Shown piece after piece: positions 1 to 12,347 of a stretch of 64,000 bases of DNA. Under the pieces are notes generated by a model. That model was given only the letters and a program-made list of their open reading frames with translations, searched no databases and was not told the DNA's origin. The stretch covers positions 1,274,352-1,338,351 of the forward strand of contig NZ_MINL01000001.1 in the NCBI RefSeq assembly GCF_001882345.1, read 5' to 3'. Numbering within the stretch: the stretch's first letter is position 1; each line of letters starts with the position of its first letter. Made by a program: the position numbers and the translations under genes. This stretch comes from Halomonas sp. QHL1. Lineage in GTDB: Bacteria > Pseudomonadota > Gammaproteobacteria > Pseudomonadales > Halomonadaceae.

Positions 1-64
1 AGTCGGCCGGCGCTCCGGGACTCTCCATGGGGAGACCCCTTGGTTTTCGTTCGCACAACTAAAA

Positions 65-92
65 TACCCCAGCTTCTCTCGAAGCTGGGGTA
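65..92 (-). terminator. Terminator of the rRNA operon
   Basis: A perfect hairpin (TACCCCAGCTTC, four-base loop, GAAGCTGGGGTA) sits just downstream of the 5S gene. On the minus strand it is followed by a TTTTAGTT stretch, as in a Rho-independent terminator. It ends the 16S-23S-5S transcript. Confidence 0.85.
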
Positions 93-101
93 CGGTATAG
101 G

Positions 102-219
102 TGCCTGACGATGACCTACTCTCGCATGGGGAGACCCCACACTACCATCGGCGCTAAGCGGTTTCACTGCTGAGTTCGGCAAGGGATCAGGTGGTTCACG
201 CGTGCTATGGTCGTCAGGC
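102..219 (-). rRNA. rrf: 5S ribosomal RNA
   Basis: The two ends (TGCCTGACG and CGTCAGGCA on the minus strand) are complementary and form the terminal helix of 5S rRNA. The interior carries the usual 5S segments CCGAACTCAG and GGTAGTGTGGGGTCTCCCC. The length of about 118 nt is normal. It lies about 160 nt downstream of the 23S gene, in the standard 16S-23S-5S order, and is followed by a terminator. The ends are set by eye and may be off by one or two bases. Confidence 0.95.
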
Positions 220-360
220 GTAACGGGTGGTATATCATGCTGACGAGCGAGCTTTCTATCGTTGCTTGCTCAATTGTGTGCGTCTCATCGTGCCGCCCTG
301 GCAGTTTGTTGCTTGGGCCACACGCTGCGTATCCGGTGTTCATTGACGTCATCATCGCGA

Positions 361-380
361 CCAGACCCCTTGGGTGTTAT

Positions 381-389
<9 letters not shown>
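361..389 (-). other. 23S processing stem, 3' arm
   Basis: The stretch just past the 23S 3' end is complementary to the stretch just before the 23S 5' end (3267-3294). Both carry the block CCAGAC..TTATAGGGTCAAG, in opposite sense in the RNA. This is the long helix that brackets 23S rRNA and is cut by RNase III in gammaproteobacteria. The pairing is visible in the sequence; the cleavage is family knowledge. Confidence 0.75.
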
Positions 390-3273
<2,884 letters not shown>

Positions 3274-3392
3274 CTATAACCCGAAGGAGTCTGGATGTCG
3301 CAATGATCACGTTTCATTTTGCCGGATACGCTGACGCGTATCACAATTTAAGACGCACTTCTTACGAAGTGTTCTTGTCAGCATGATATACA

Positions 3393-3404
3393 TTGTTAAA
3401 GAGC
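3393..3404 (-). promoter_or_regulatory. boxA antitermination element in the 16S-23S spacer
   Basis: On the minus strand this reads GCTCTTTAACAA, the core of the NusB/NusE-binding boxA. It lies about 120 nt upstream of 23S, its expected position. The same 12-mer occurs in the 16S leader at 5299-5310. Confidence 0.8.
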
Positions 3405-3543
3405 GACTGCTATAAGCAGTGATAAGCGTTCTTTCGACTTAAAAAGAAGAAAAAGACCTTTAAAGATTTACAAACCTTAAAAGCTATTTTTTCTTTTTAA
3501 CGTGAAAAAACAGAGACGCTTATCACTGCGTATCAACAGCTAT

Positions 3544-3573
3544 CTGATCAGGTAATTCATTGTGGACGCTTGC
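3544..3573 (-). other. 16S processing stem, 3' arm
   Basis: This block in the spacer is the near-perfect reverse complement of the leader block at 5269-5298 (both contain ATGAATTACCTGATCA when read in opposite orientations). Together they form the RNase III processing helix that brackets 16S rRNA. Confidence 0.75.
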
Positions 3574-3591
3574 CAACTGTGACGCATCGTT

Positions 3592-5124
<1,533 letters not shown>

Positions 5125-5268
5125 AAGATCTATGCGGTTCTTACCTGTCACCGAAGCAACAGAAGCGAACCAAACTTGGCTCAAGGTTCAAACGAATTCA
5201 CTGTGATACTCCGAAGAGTATCGATATGTTCGCTTGCCTTGATATTGGGTGATTTGTCACCAACATCA

Positions 5269-5298
5269 GCAAGCGCCCACATGAATTACCTGATCAAA
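5269..5298 (-). other. 16S processing stem, 5' arm
   Basis: Leader segment complementary to the spacer block at 3544-3573. The two form the long helix cut by RNase III to release pre-16S rRNA. Confidence 0.75.
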
Positions 5299-5310
5299 TT
5301 GTTAAAGAGC
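5299..5310 (-). promoter_or_regulatory. boxA antitermination element in the 16S leader
   Basis: Reads GCTCTTTAACAA on the minus strand, identical to the boxA in the spacer. It lies between the promoter at 5370-5397 and the 16S gene, as in other rrn leaders. Confidence 0.8.
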
Positions 5311-5369
5311 TGTTTCGCTGTGTTTGACTGGCGAACCGTTGAACTGGCTTGCCGCAGCGAGGAAGGCGT

Positions 5370-5397
5370 ATTCTACGCATTTCCTAGTGGTTGTCAA
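5370..5397 (-). promoter_or_regulatory. rRNA operon promoter (sigma-70 type)
   Basis: On the minus strand there is TTGACA, a 16-base spacer, then TAGAAT, about 245 nt upstream of the mature 16S end. AT-rich sequence sits upstream, as for an UP element. A second upstream promoter in the 5400-5460 stretch is possible but unclear. The 5125-5654 interval otherwise holds only leader RNA signals and the convergent terminator of the next gene. Confidence 0.75.
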
Positions 5398-5564
5398 TAT
5401 GCGATTTTCGCTATCTATAAAACCCTGACACGAAATCGCTAACCCTTTGACAAACCAAGGCTTTTACACCTTATGCACCGCTGGTAACGCTAGGCGTCCC
5501 CGGCAGCGGATGCGTACTTTAAGGCCTCACTATCAAGATAGCAAGTAAAAGAAGTTATTGCGTA

Positions 5565-5597
5565 TAAAAAAGCGGCAGAAGGTTATCCTTCTGCCGC
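5565..5597 (-). terminator. Terminator of the acyl-CoA dehydrogenase gene
   Basis: An 11-bp perfect stem (GCGGCAGAAGG, loop TTAT, CCTTCTGCCGC) lies 58 nt past the stop codon at 5655. On the minus strand it is followed by a run of Ts, a clear Rho-independent terminator. Confidence 0.9.
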
Positions 5598-5654
5598 AAA
5601 CCACCGATCAGAACGCCTGACCAGAGAGTGCTCTTTTAACATCCTAGCCGTTAA

Positions 5655-7460
5655 TTAAATTTCAAAACCCAAGCCGAAGTCTTCGCTGGAGATAGCCATT
5701 AAGCTGGAAGCGCCTGATTGAATCATCTGTGCATGGGCCTTGGTACGCGGTAATAGCCGCTGGTAATAGAAGCGGGCCGTATTCAATTTAGCGGCATAAA
5801 AGGCCTTATCGTCACCTTCTAAAGAGGCAGACGCCTGTTTGGCCGCGCGGGCAAATAGGTACGCCAGCGTGACGTAGCCCGAGTACATAAGATAATCAAC
5901 GCTAGCCGCGCCTACTTCTTCGCGGTCTTGCATTGCCTTCATGCCTACACCCATGGTCAGTTCGCCCCATTCTGCATTGAGTTTAGCCAGCGGCCCGACA
6001 AACTCTTTGAGAGCGGGATTGTCGGCTTCAGCTTTACAGAACTTATGGATCTCTTTAGTGAATACCTTCAGCGATTCACCCTGACTCATGAGTACTTTAC
6101 GGCCCAGCAGATCTAGCGCCTGTATCCCGGTAGTACCTTCATACAAACGGGTGATACGCGCATCGCGCACCAATTGCTCCATACCCCACTCTTTAATGAA
6201 GCCATGACCGCCGTAAATCTGCACGCCCTCGTTGGTGCTTTCAAAACCAACTTCGGTCAGGAAAGCCTTAACGATAGGCGTTAGCAAACCAAGCAGGGTT
6301 TCAGCGTGATCTCGCTCTTCACCCGGCTCACCATGCTCCACCACGTCGAGCATTTGCGCGGCGTAAAGCACCAGCATACGCCCGCCTTCGGCGAAGGCTT
6401 TCTGGGTCAGCAGCATGCGGCGAACATCGGGGTGAACGATAATCGGATCAGCGGGCTTTTCAGGCGCCTGCTTGCCCGATAATCCACGCATCTGTAGCCG
6501 ATCGCGAGCATAGCTCAATGAATTCTGAAAACTGGCTTCAATCAAACCCAGTCCTTGAATACCCACCCCGAGACGCGCTGCGTTCATCATGGTGAACATG
6601 CACGCCAGCCCTTTATTGGGCGGCCCTACTAAGTAACCGGTTGCGTCATCGAAGTTCATCACGCAGGTGGCATTACCATGAATGCCCATTTTGTGCTCGA
6701 GCGAACCACAGGTGACGCCATTACGCTCACCCACATTACCTTGAGCATCGGGCAAGAACTTGGGCACTACAAATAGCGAGATACCTTTAGAGCCTTCCGG
6801 TGCGCCGGGCAGTTTTGCCAATACCAAATGGACGATATTTTCAGCCAGATTATGCTCACCGGCGGAGATAAAGATTTTGGTGCCGGTAATCGCATAGGCG
6901 TCACCATCAGCGGGCACCGCTCGTGTCTTGATCAATCCGAGGTCAGTACCGCAGTGCGGCTCGGTTAGGCACATGGTGCCCGTCCATACCCCTTCAACCA
7001 GCTTGGTGAGGTACGTCGCTTTCTGCTCATCGGTACCATGGTGACGCAGTGCATCCGCCGCACCATGGGAGAGCCCTGGGTACATACCCCACGCCAAGTT
7101 AGTCGCGCAGATCATTTCCGACAGCAGCATCGCCAATGAAGGCGGCAGCCCCTGCCCCCCATGAGCAGGATCGGCGGCCAGGCTCGGCCAACCACCCTCT
7201 ACGTACTGCTGGTATGCCTCTTTAAAACCGTTAGGCGCTTTGACCTCCCCCCCTTCCAGCAAACAACCCTCTTCATCGCCACTCTGATTGATCGGTAGCA
7301 GTACGTAGCGGGCGAAGCGCGCGCCCTCTTCCAAAATTGCGCTGACGACATCTGGCGACGCATCTTCACCGCTTGGTAGGCGCGCGTAATGAGCGGGGTA
7401 GTCAAGTATCTCGTCCATAACGAAACGCATATCACGAATAGGGGCCTGATAGCTGGGCAT
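5655..7460 (-). CDS. Acyl-CoA dehydrogenase, DmdC-like long form
   Basis: FAD-dependent acyl-CoA dehydrogenase of 601 aa, clearly longer than the 380-aa short/medium-chain enzymes. The length and the opening segment, with its DEILDYPAHYARLP region, match the family of 3-methylmercaptopropionyl-CoA dehydrogenase (DmdC) and related fatty acyl-CoA dehydrogenases. The middle domain carries the flavin-contact stretch MCLTEPHCGTDLG (about 162-174) and the C-terminal half has RLYEGTTGIQALDLLGRK (about 449-466), with the glutamate that usually acts as catalytic base. The AGGAG ribosome site lies 7 nt before ATG. It is monocistronic, with its own terminator, and a perfect PsrA-type operator sits upstream at 7517-7534, which suggests control by long-chain fatty acids. 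The substrate cannot be told from sequence. Confidence 0.9.
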   Translation of the reverse strand: MPSYQAPIRDMRFVMDEILDYPAHYARLPSGEDASPDVVSAILEEGARFARYVLLPINQSGDEEGCLLEGGEVKAPNGFKEAYQQYVEGGWPSLAADPAHGGQGLPPSLAMLLSEMICATNLAWGMYPGLSHGAADALRHHGTDEQKATYLTKLVEGVWTGTMCLTEPHCGTDLGLIKTRAVPADGDAYAITGTKIFISAGEHNLAENIVHLVLAKLPGAPEGSKGISLFVVPKFLPDAQGNVGERNGVTCGSLEHKMGIHGNATCVMNFDDATGYLVGPPNKGLACMFTMMNAARLGVGIQGLGLIEASFQNSLSYARDRLQMRGLSGKQAPEKPADPIIVHPDVRRMLLTQKAFAEGGRMLVLYAAQMLDVVEHGEPGEERDHAETLLGLLTPIVKAFLTEVGFESTNEGVQIYGGHGFIKEWGMEQLVRDARITRLYEGTTGIQALDLLGRKVLMSQGESLKVFTKEIHKFCKAEADNPALKEFVGPLAKLNAEWGELTMGVGMKAMQDREEVGAASVDYLMYSGYVTLAYLFARAAKQASASLEGDDKAFYAAKLNTARFYYQRLLPRTKAHAQMIQSGASSLMAISSEDFGLGFEI

Positions 7461-7516
7461 CGCACTTCTCCTAAAAGGGGGGTTGAGAGCCGATCAGTAC
7501 ATATGAGCTCACGACT

Positions 7517-7534
7517 TTCAAACACATGTTTGAA
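7517..7534. promoter_or_regulatory. PsrA-type fatty-acid operator
   Basis: Perfect inverted repeat TTCAAACA-CA-TGTTTGAA, 57 nt upstream of the acyl-CoA dehydrogenase start. It fits the published PsrA core (G/C)AAAC-N2-4-GTTT(G/C). A second site of the same form lies before fadD (37765-37782). PsrA itself is not in the window. Confidence 0.65.
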
Positions 7535-7634
7535 AATTAGCGCGAGGGCCTCTCAGAGTCAAGCGGGCGTTTGAATTTAACCTGCAAACACACTAGAACT
7601 TTGGTCGCCCAGTCTATAAACCCCTGGTGCAAAT

Positions 7635-7670
7635 AATAAAAAAACTCGTCAACCAAAAGCCGACGAGTCG
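7635..7670 (-). terminator. Terminator of the SDR gene
   Basis: Stem ACTCGTC/GACGAGT with an A-run on the plus strand (a T-run on the transcribed minus strand), about 32 nt past the SDR stop at 7702. Confidence 0.85.
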
Positions 7671-7701
7671 TTTATTTCTCTTTTACCTACTGGCCACCGA
7701 T

Positions 7702-8469
7702 TTACTGCATGCGAATGCCGCCGTCTAAACGAATCAGCTCACCGTTGAGCATGGGATTGGTAATAATCTGCTCGGCTAATTGAGCAAACTCATCTGGCTT
7801 ACCTAAACGCTTAGGAAATGGCACCGCTGCCGCTAGCGCCTGGGCAGCCTCGTCGGGAATTTCGCTCATCATCGGCGTTTCAAATACGCCAGGCGCGATT
7901 GCCATTACCCGAATAGCGTGCCGCGACAATTCCCGAGCCGCAGGTAAAGTCATACCCACGACGCCAGCTTTAGAGGCGCTATAAGCACACTGCCCCACCT
8001 GCCCATCGAAAGCAGCAATGGACGCGGTATTAATAATCACCCCGCGCTCGCCACTCTCATTGGGAGCGTTTTTAGCCATTGCCGCAGCCGCAAGGCGCAT
8101 GACGTTAAAAGTGCCGACCAGATTGATATTGATCGTTTTCATATAGCTTTCTAAATCAGCTGGGTTGCCTTCTCGATCGACCAGCTTGGCTACGCTAACC
8201 ACCCCCGCGCAATGAACCACGCCGGAAAGCCCACGTTCGCCACCCAGCGCTACCGCCGCCTCTACGGCCTGCTGCATCTGTTCGCCTGAAGTAATATCCG
8301 CCAGAATGGCGCGCGCATTTGCCCCCAGCTGCTGGGCATGGGTATTTACACTGTCGTTTAAGTCGCATATCACGACGCGAGCGCCTGCAGCGACTAAGCG
8401 CTCGGCGGTAGCCGCCCCCAACCCCGAAGCGGCCCCAGTAATTAAAAAAGTACTCTCCTTAACCTGCAT
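7702..8469 (-). CDS. SDR-family 3-hydroxyacyl-CoA dehydrogenase
   Basis: Short-chain dehydrogenase/reductase of 255 aa. The N-terminal Rossmann motif [13 protein letters not shown] (about 11-23) binds NAD(H), followed by the CDLN acidic turn that favours NAD over NADP. The catalytic pair YSASK is near residue 162, with the serine in the [11 protein letters not shown] strand before it. Overall form resembles the type-2/HSD10 3-hydroxyacyl-CoA dehydrogenases that act in isoleucine and fatty-acid breakdown. It lies 52 nt downstream of an acyl-CoA synthetase and is probably co-transcribed with it; the terminator at 7635-7670 closes the unit. The exact substrate is inferred only from family and neighbours. 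Confidence 0.85.
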   Translation of the reverse strand: MQVKESTFLITGAASGLGAATAERLVAAGARVVICDLNDSVNTHAQQLGANARAILADITSGEQMQQAVEAAVALGGERGLSGVVHCAGVVSVAKLVDREGNPADLESYMKTININLVGTFNVMRLAAAAMAKNAPNESGERGVIINTASIAAFDGQVGQCAYSASKAGVVGMTLPAARELSRHAIRVMAIAPGVFETPMMSEIPDEAAQALAAAVPFPKRLGKPDEFAQLAEQIITNPMLNGELIRLDGGIRMQ

Positions 8470-8521
8470 CTCCGTATTCCCTATGTTTGTTTTGTATGGT
8501 TGCCATATATAGTCGATGGAT

Positions 8522-10192
8522 TTATTCGCTAGCTTTGGCTTCTTCTACCGCCTGGGCACGCAGTTTAAAGCGCTGAATCTTGCCGCTGGGGGTTTTAGGC
8601 AACTCATCGACAAACTCAATAATGCGCGGAAAAGCGTGGGTCGAAAGTCGCTCACGTACTCGCTGTTTGATTTCATCAGCAAGCTCGTCACTGGCCTCAT
8701 AGCCTTCTCGCAGCACGATATACGACTTGATCACCTCGCCGCGGATCTCATCAGGCTGACCCACTGCCGCTGACTCGGCAACCGCAGGATGCGTCATCAC
8801 GCTATTCTCTACGTCCGTAGGCCCCACCCGGTAACCCGCGGTGGTAATAATATCGTCGTCACGCCCGGCAAATTGAAAAGTACCGTCTTCATTGCGGATA
8901 ACCACATCGCCAGTCAGGTAATAGCCCTCTACAAAGGGGTTCTTCTCTTGCCAGGTGTAGCCCTGGAAAAAGTGCGCAGGGGAATTTTTGATATCGACGG
9001 CAAGGACACCAGGCTCCCCGGCAGGCAGCTCTTTATACTCCGCGTCCAAAATCGCCAGGCGATAACCTGGCATCGGCACGCCCATTGCGCCCACATGCTT
9101 AAGATGGTCAAGGGCATGGTGGTTATTACACGTCATGCCGGTTTCGGTCTGGCCGTAGTGATCCATGACCGGACAGCCCAGCGACTTCTCCACCCAGGTC
9201 ACCACTTCAGTATTAAGAGGTTCACCCGCCGAGCTCGCCGCACGTAGCTCTAACGTTTCATGGGCGTCATCAAATAGCCCTGATGCTTTCATTAGCCGGT
9301 AGGCGGTGGGCGCAGCGGCAAAGTTAGTAATGTGATGGCGCTTCATAAACGCCAGCGCCCCTTCGGCGCTAAACCCTGCTTCGCAGAAATGGGTCGTCAC
9401 GCCAAGCAGTAAAGGCCCGGCAATCGCATAGTAGAGACCATAGGCCCAGCCGGGATCGGCCATATTCCAGAAGCGGTCATCGTCACGTAGATCAATGGCC
9501 AGCTCCATATAGATTGCAAAAGCGGTCATCCCTGCCAATGGAACGGCAACGCCTTTCGGTTTGCCCACGGTGCCAGAGGTAAACATTTGCAGAAATGGCG
9601 CTTCAGGCGCGAGCCTTGGCGGTTTGTCGCTCATTGACGTATGCGTCAACGCCGCCTGCCAGTCGAGATCATCCGCATGCTCACTGGTCGCCCCACCCAC
9701 GGCCAGTACCGGCGGGCACTGGCTAAGACCATCAAATTTATAGCGATTAGCGTGATCGGTGATCACCAGCTTGGTGCCTGCACGCCCGAGCCGATAGTCC
9801 ACCGCATCGGGGCCGAAGGCGGTAAACAGCGGCTGATAAACCGCGCCAATACGCCAAGTGGCGAGCACGGCAATCAATAGCTGTGGTGACCGCGGCAGCA
9901 TGCAAGCAATGCGGTCGCCTATACCCAACCCCTGAGACTGAAACCACCCCGCTAGCTTGGCGCTCTGCTCGTCTAGCTCGGCGTAGGTCAGGGTATGCAT
10001 ATCACCTTGAGAATCCTCTTGAACCAGCGCCAGCACATCGCCGCGGCCAGCGCGCACATGACGCCCACAGCAGGCCTCAAAGGCATTTAGCAGGCCGTCC
10101 CGGTGGTCATCCAGGCGAGCGATAACGCTATCCACGGAAAAGTTATCGAGGTAGTGGTGATAGTCGGGCAGTGAATGTGATGTCGCTGTCAT
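8522..10192 (-). CDS. Acyl-CoA synthetase (AMP-binding, acetyl/medium-chain type)
   Basis: AMP-forming acyl-CoA synthetase of 556 aa. The ATP/AMP P-loop TSGTVGKPKG is at 205-214. The C-terminal domain has the hinge and A8 region (GRDDDIITTAGYRVGP) and the invariant lysine in KTPSGKIQRFKLR near the end. It lacks the membrane and fatty-acid tunnel features of FadD and looks closer to the acetyl-CoA/medium-chain synthetase (ACSM-like) branch. It activates a carboxylic acid to its CoA thioester in the cytosol, feeding the SDR downstream and perhaps the thiolase and acyl-CoA dehydrogenase nearby. A LiuR-like palindrome lies at 10266-10280 in its upstream region. Substrate not determined. Confidence 0.85.
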   Translation of the reverse strand: MTATSHSLPDYHHYLDNFSVDSVIARLDDHRDGLLNAFEACCGRHVRAGRGDVLALVQEDSQGDMHTLTYAELDEQSAKLAGWFQSQGLGIGDRIACMLPRSPQLLIAVLATWRIGAVYQPLFTAFGPDAVDYRLGRAGTKLVITDHANRYKFDGLSQCPPVLAVGGATSEHADDLDWQAALTHTSMSDKPPRLAPEAPFLQMFTSGTVGKPKGVAVPLAGMTAFAIYMELAIDLRDDDRFWNMADPGWAYGLYYAIAGPLLLGVTTHFCEAGFSAEGALAFMKRHHITNFAAAPTAYRLMKASGLFDDAHETLELRAASSAGEPLNTEVVTWVEKSLGCPVMDHYGQTETGMTCNNHHALDHLKHVGAMGVPMPGYRLAILDAEYKELPAGEPGVLAVDIKNSPAHFFQGYTWQEKNPFVEGYYLTGDVVIRNEDGTFQFAGRDDDIITTAGYRVGPTDVENSVMTHPAVAESAAVGQPDEIRGEVIKSYIVLREGYEASDELADEIKQRVRERLSTHAFPRIIEFVDELPKTPSGKIQRFKLRAQAVEEAKASE

Positions 10193-10265
10193 GATGGCTC
10201 TCTTGTGTTATTGGAAATGAGCTCGTAGTGAGAATGGACGCAAGCAAAGTTGTTATATTTATCCG

Positions 10266-10280
10266 TTGACGTTAACGTAA
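10266..10280. promoter_or_regulatory. LiuR-like palindrome upstream of the acyl-CoA synthetase
   Basis: TTGACGTTAACGTAA, with a perfect 10-bp palindromic core ACGTTAACGT, about 75 nt before the synthetase start. This resembles the operator described for LiuR (MerR family), which controls branched-chain amino acid and acyl-CoA breakdown in many gammaproteobacteria. No liuR gene is in the window; the adjacent TetR regulator could instead be the binder. Confidence 0.45.
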
Positions 10281-10381
10281 GCTTGAAGATAATAGCAACG
10301 CTAAAAGTAAACGGCGCAGAGAGCAAGTACTGTTCTAAGTTGTGGCGTTAGACGTTGGTCGAGATCGAGGGCAGCGGAGCA

Positions 10382-10960
10382 TCAAACCGAGGTAGGCATA
10401 ATCATGGCAACCAGCTCGTCAGCGAGATCATCGGGCGAGCGTGGCCCGCTGGGGTCGTACCAGCGCACCGTCCAGTTAAGCGCTCCCAACACAAAGCGCG
10501 AGACAAGAAAGCGGTCGCCATGGATCAAGCCTGCTGCCAAAGCATCGTCGATAACAGCAACCCACAGCGCTTCATAAGCATCGCGTAAGTGGCTCAAATG
10601 AGCACTGGCCACCGGGTCGAGTCGGCGCCACTCAAAAAGTGCCACCACATGGGCATTGCGGTCAGTAAAGAGGGTTTCGAGATGGGCGCGCGCCATGGTG
10701 CGTAGGCGTACTTCAGGCTCGGCGGCGCACTCATTCAGCGCTTTTCTCGCAATCATCAAGGCATTTTGCGTGCCCTCTTCAATGACCGCAGCGAGGATTT
10801 CCTGCTTATCTTTAAAATGATGAAACAAGCTACCGGACTTAATACCCATTTCCTGCGCCAGCATACGCACCGTTGTGCGATCAAAGCCCTCTTGGACGAA
10901 TAGCTGAGCAGCGAGGCGCGTCAATTCCTTGCGGCGAGGGGATGCATTCATTACATTCAT
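10382..10960 (-). CDS. TetR-family transcriptional regulator
   Basis: One-domain helix-turn-helix repressor with a C-terminal ligand domain. The HTH is typical: LAAQLFVQEGFDRTTVRMLA, then GIKSGSLFHHFKDKQEIL. I chose the ATG at 10960 (MNVMNASPRRK), giving 193 aa; a longer GTG-started frame runs to 11038 but would extend into the thiolase promoter and adds a low-complexity tail. It lies between the acyl-CoA synthetase (same strand, 189 nt away) and the divergent thiolase (about 117 nt away), so it most likely represses one or both in response to an acyl-CoA or acid. The ligand is unknown. Confidence 0.85.
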   Translation of the reverse strand: MNVMNASPRRKELTRLAAQLFVQEGFDRTTVRMLAQEMGIKSGSLFHHFKDKQEILAAVIEEGTQNALMIARKALNECAAEPEVRLRTMARAHLETLFTDRNAHVVALFEWRRLDPVASAHLSHLRDAYEALWVAVIDDALAAGLIHGDRFLVSRFVLGALNWTVRWYDPSGPRSPDDLADELVAMIMPTSV

Positions 10961-11077
10961 GTTATTTACACTAGCGCTTGCTTGGTTACTCTGGAGAGAA
11001 CCACAGCACCGTCTACGGGTCAACGTATCAACCACCACTTGGCATGATAATCACAATAATCCTGAAGGAGATTAGCC

Positions 11078-12280
11078 ATGAGTAACCCCACCGATGTTGT
11101 ATTTCTCGCTGCCAAACGCACCCCGATGGGCGGCATGATGGGCAGCCTAGCGAGCATGACAGCGCCTGAGCTTGGCGCCATCGCTATCAAAGCGGCCATT
11201 GAAGAGGCCAGAATCGATCCTGCGGCCATCAGCGAAGGCATTATGGGCTGTGTACTGCCCGCCGGTGTTAAGCAGGGCCCCGCGCGGCAAGCGATGCGCC
11301 AAGCCGGCATTCCTGATGCCAATGGCGCCACCACTATTAACAAGCTGTGCGGCTCGGGCATGAAAGCAGCGATGCTTGCCCACGATTTAATCAAAGCGGG
11401 CAGTGGTGATATTTTGCTGGCTGGCGGCATGGAGTCCATGTCTAATGCCCCACACGTGCTGACTAAGGCACGCGGTGGCTACCGATTGGGACACGGCGAG
11501 CTGAAAGACCATATGTTTTTGGATGGGCTGGAAGACGCCGAAACGGGCAAATTAATGGGCGTGTTTGCCCAGGATGTGGCTACTGAGCGCGGTTACACAC
11601 GCGAGCGCCTGGATGACTTTGCTATTGCCTCCCTTGAGCGCGCCATGGCCGCTACCAACTCAGGCCACCTAAGCGCAGAGATGGCACCGGTAATGGTCAC
11701 CTCTCGTCAGGGAGAAACCCTTGTCGAACACGATGAGCAGCCCTTCCAAGCTAAGCTCGATAAAATCCGCCAGCTGCGCCCCGCCTTTGCCAAAGACGGT
11801 ACGATTACCGCCGCTAACGCCAGCTCAATTTCCGACGGCGCTTCGGCACTTATCTTGGCGAGTCAGGAAGCTGCAGATCAGCACGGCATTAAGCCGCTAG
11901 CGCGTATGCTAGGCCACACGACTCACTCGCGACACCCTAGCGAATTCACCATCGCGCCTGTGGGTGCGATTGAAAAGTTGATGAAAAAGCTCGATTGGGG
12001 CGTGAATGACGTAGACCTATTCGAGATTAACGAAGCCTTTGCGGTGGTCACACTCATGGCCATGGATGACTTGGGTCTCCCCCATGACAAGGTCAATGTG
12101 TTTGGCGGCGCCTGCGCCCAAGGCCACCCGATTGGCTCTACCGGCTCACGCATCATCGCCACGCTCATTCATGCGCTGCGCACTAAAGGCGGCAAGCGCG
12201 GCATCGCTAGCTTATGCATTGGCGGTGGCGAAGCAACCGCCGTCGCCGTCGAGCTAATCGATTATTCAGCGATTTCCTAG
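11078..12280 (+). CDS. Acetyl-CoA acetyltransferase (thiolase II family)
   Basis: Thiolase of 400 aa that condenses or cleaves acyl-CoA at the beta-keto position. The acyl-accepting cysteine is C91 in [11 protein letters not shown]; the catalytic histidine is H350 in [12 protein letters not shown]; the second cysteine is C380 in [11 protein letters not shown]. All three catalytic residues are present. An AGGAG site precedes the ATG. It is transcribed away from the TetR gene and ends at a strong terminator. It could serve beta-oxidation, branched-chain or acetoacetyl-CoA metabolism, including supply of polyhydroxybutyrate precursors; sequence alone does not decide between these. Confidence 0.9.
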   Translation: MSNPTDVVFLAAKRTPMGGMMGSLASMTAPELGAIAIKAAIEEARIDPAAISEGIMGCVLPAGVKQGPARQAMRQAGIPDANGATTINKLCGSGMKAAMLAHDLIKAGSGDILLAGGMESMSNAPHVLTKARGGYRLGHGELKDHMFLDGLEDAETGKLMGVFAQDVATERGYTRERLDDFAIASLERAMAATNSGHLSAEMAPVMVTSRQGETLVEHDEQPFQAKLDKIRQLRPAFAKDGTITAANASSISDGASALILASQEAADQHGIKPLARMLGHTTHSRHPSEFTIAPVGAIEKLMKKLDWGVNDVDLFEINEAFAVVTLMAMDDLGLPHDKVNVFGGACAQGHPIGSTGSRIIATLIHALRTKGGKRGIASLCIGGGEATAVAVELIDYSAIS

Positions 12281-12297
12281 GCTAACCCACTGCGATT

Positions 12298-12329
12298 AAC
12301 GCCCTGGCAGATTTCCGCCAGGGCGTTTT
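12298..12329 (+). terminator. Terminator of the thiolase gene
   Basis: Ten-bp stem (ACGCCCTGGC / GCCAGGGCGT) followed by TTTT, 18 nt past the thiolase stop. Confidence 0.85.
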
Positions 12330-12347
12330 GCCAACTCGTAATTACGG

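Larger units (their letters stand above)
3274..3591 (-). other. 16S-23S internal transcribed spacer without tRNA genes
   Basis: The spacer is about 318 nt. Neither tRNA-Ile nor tRNA-Ala can be found in it on the minus strand: there is no GGTTCGA-type T-arm and no acceptor/anticodon pattern. It contains a boxA (3393-3404), the 5' arm of the 23S stem (3267-3294) and the 3' arm of the 16S stem (3544-3573). Much of the middle (3420-3520) is A/T-rich with poly-T and poly-A runs. Gammaproteobacterial spacers often carry tRNAs, so this is probably one of several rrn copies of differing spacer type. Confidence 0.8.

Noticed and set aside
10989..11034. Possible operators in the thiolase/TetR promoter (CTCTGGAGAG; TACGGGTCAACGTA)
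   Set aside because: The palindromes are short or imperfect and the second has the wrong spacing for a LiuR-like site.
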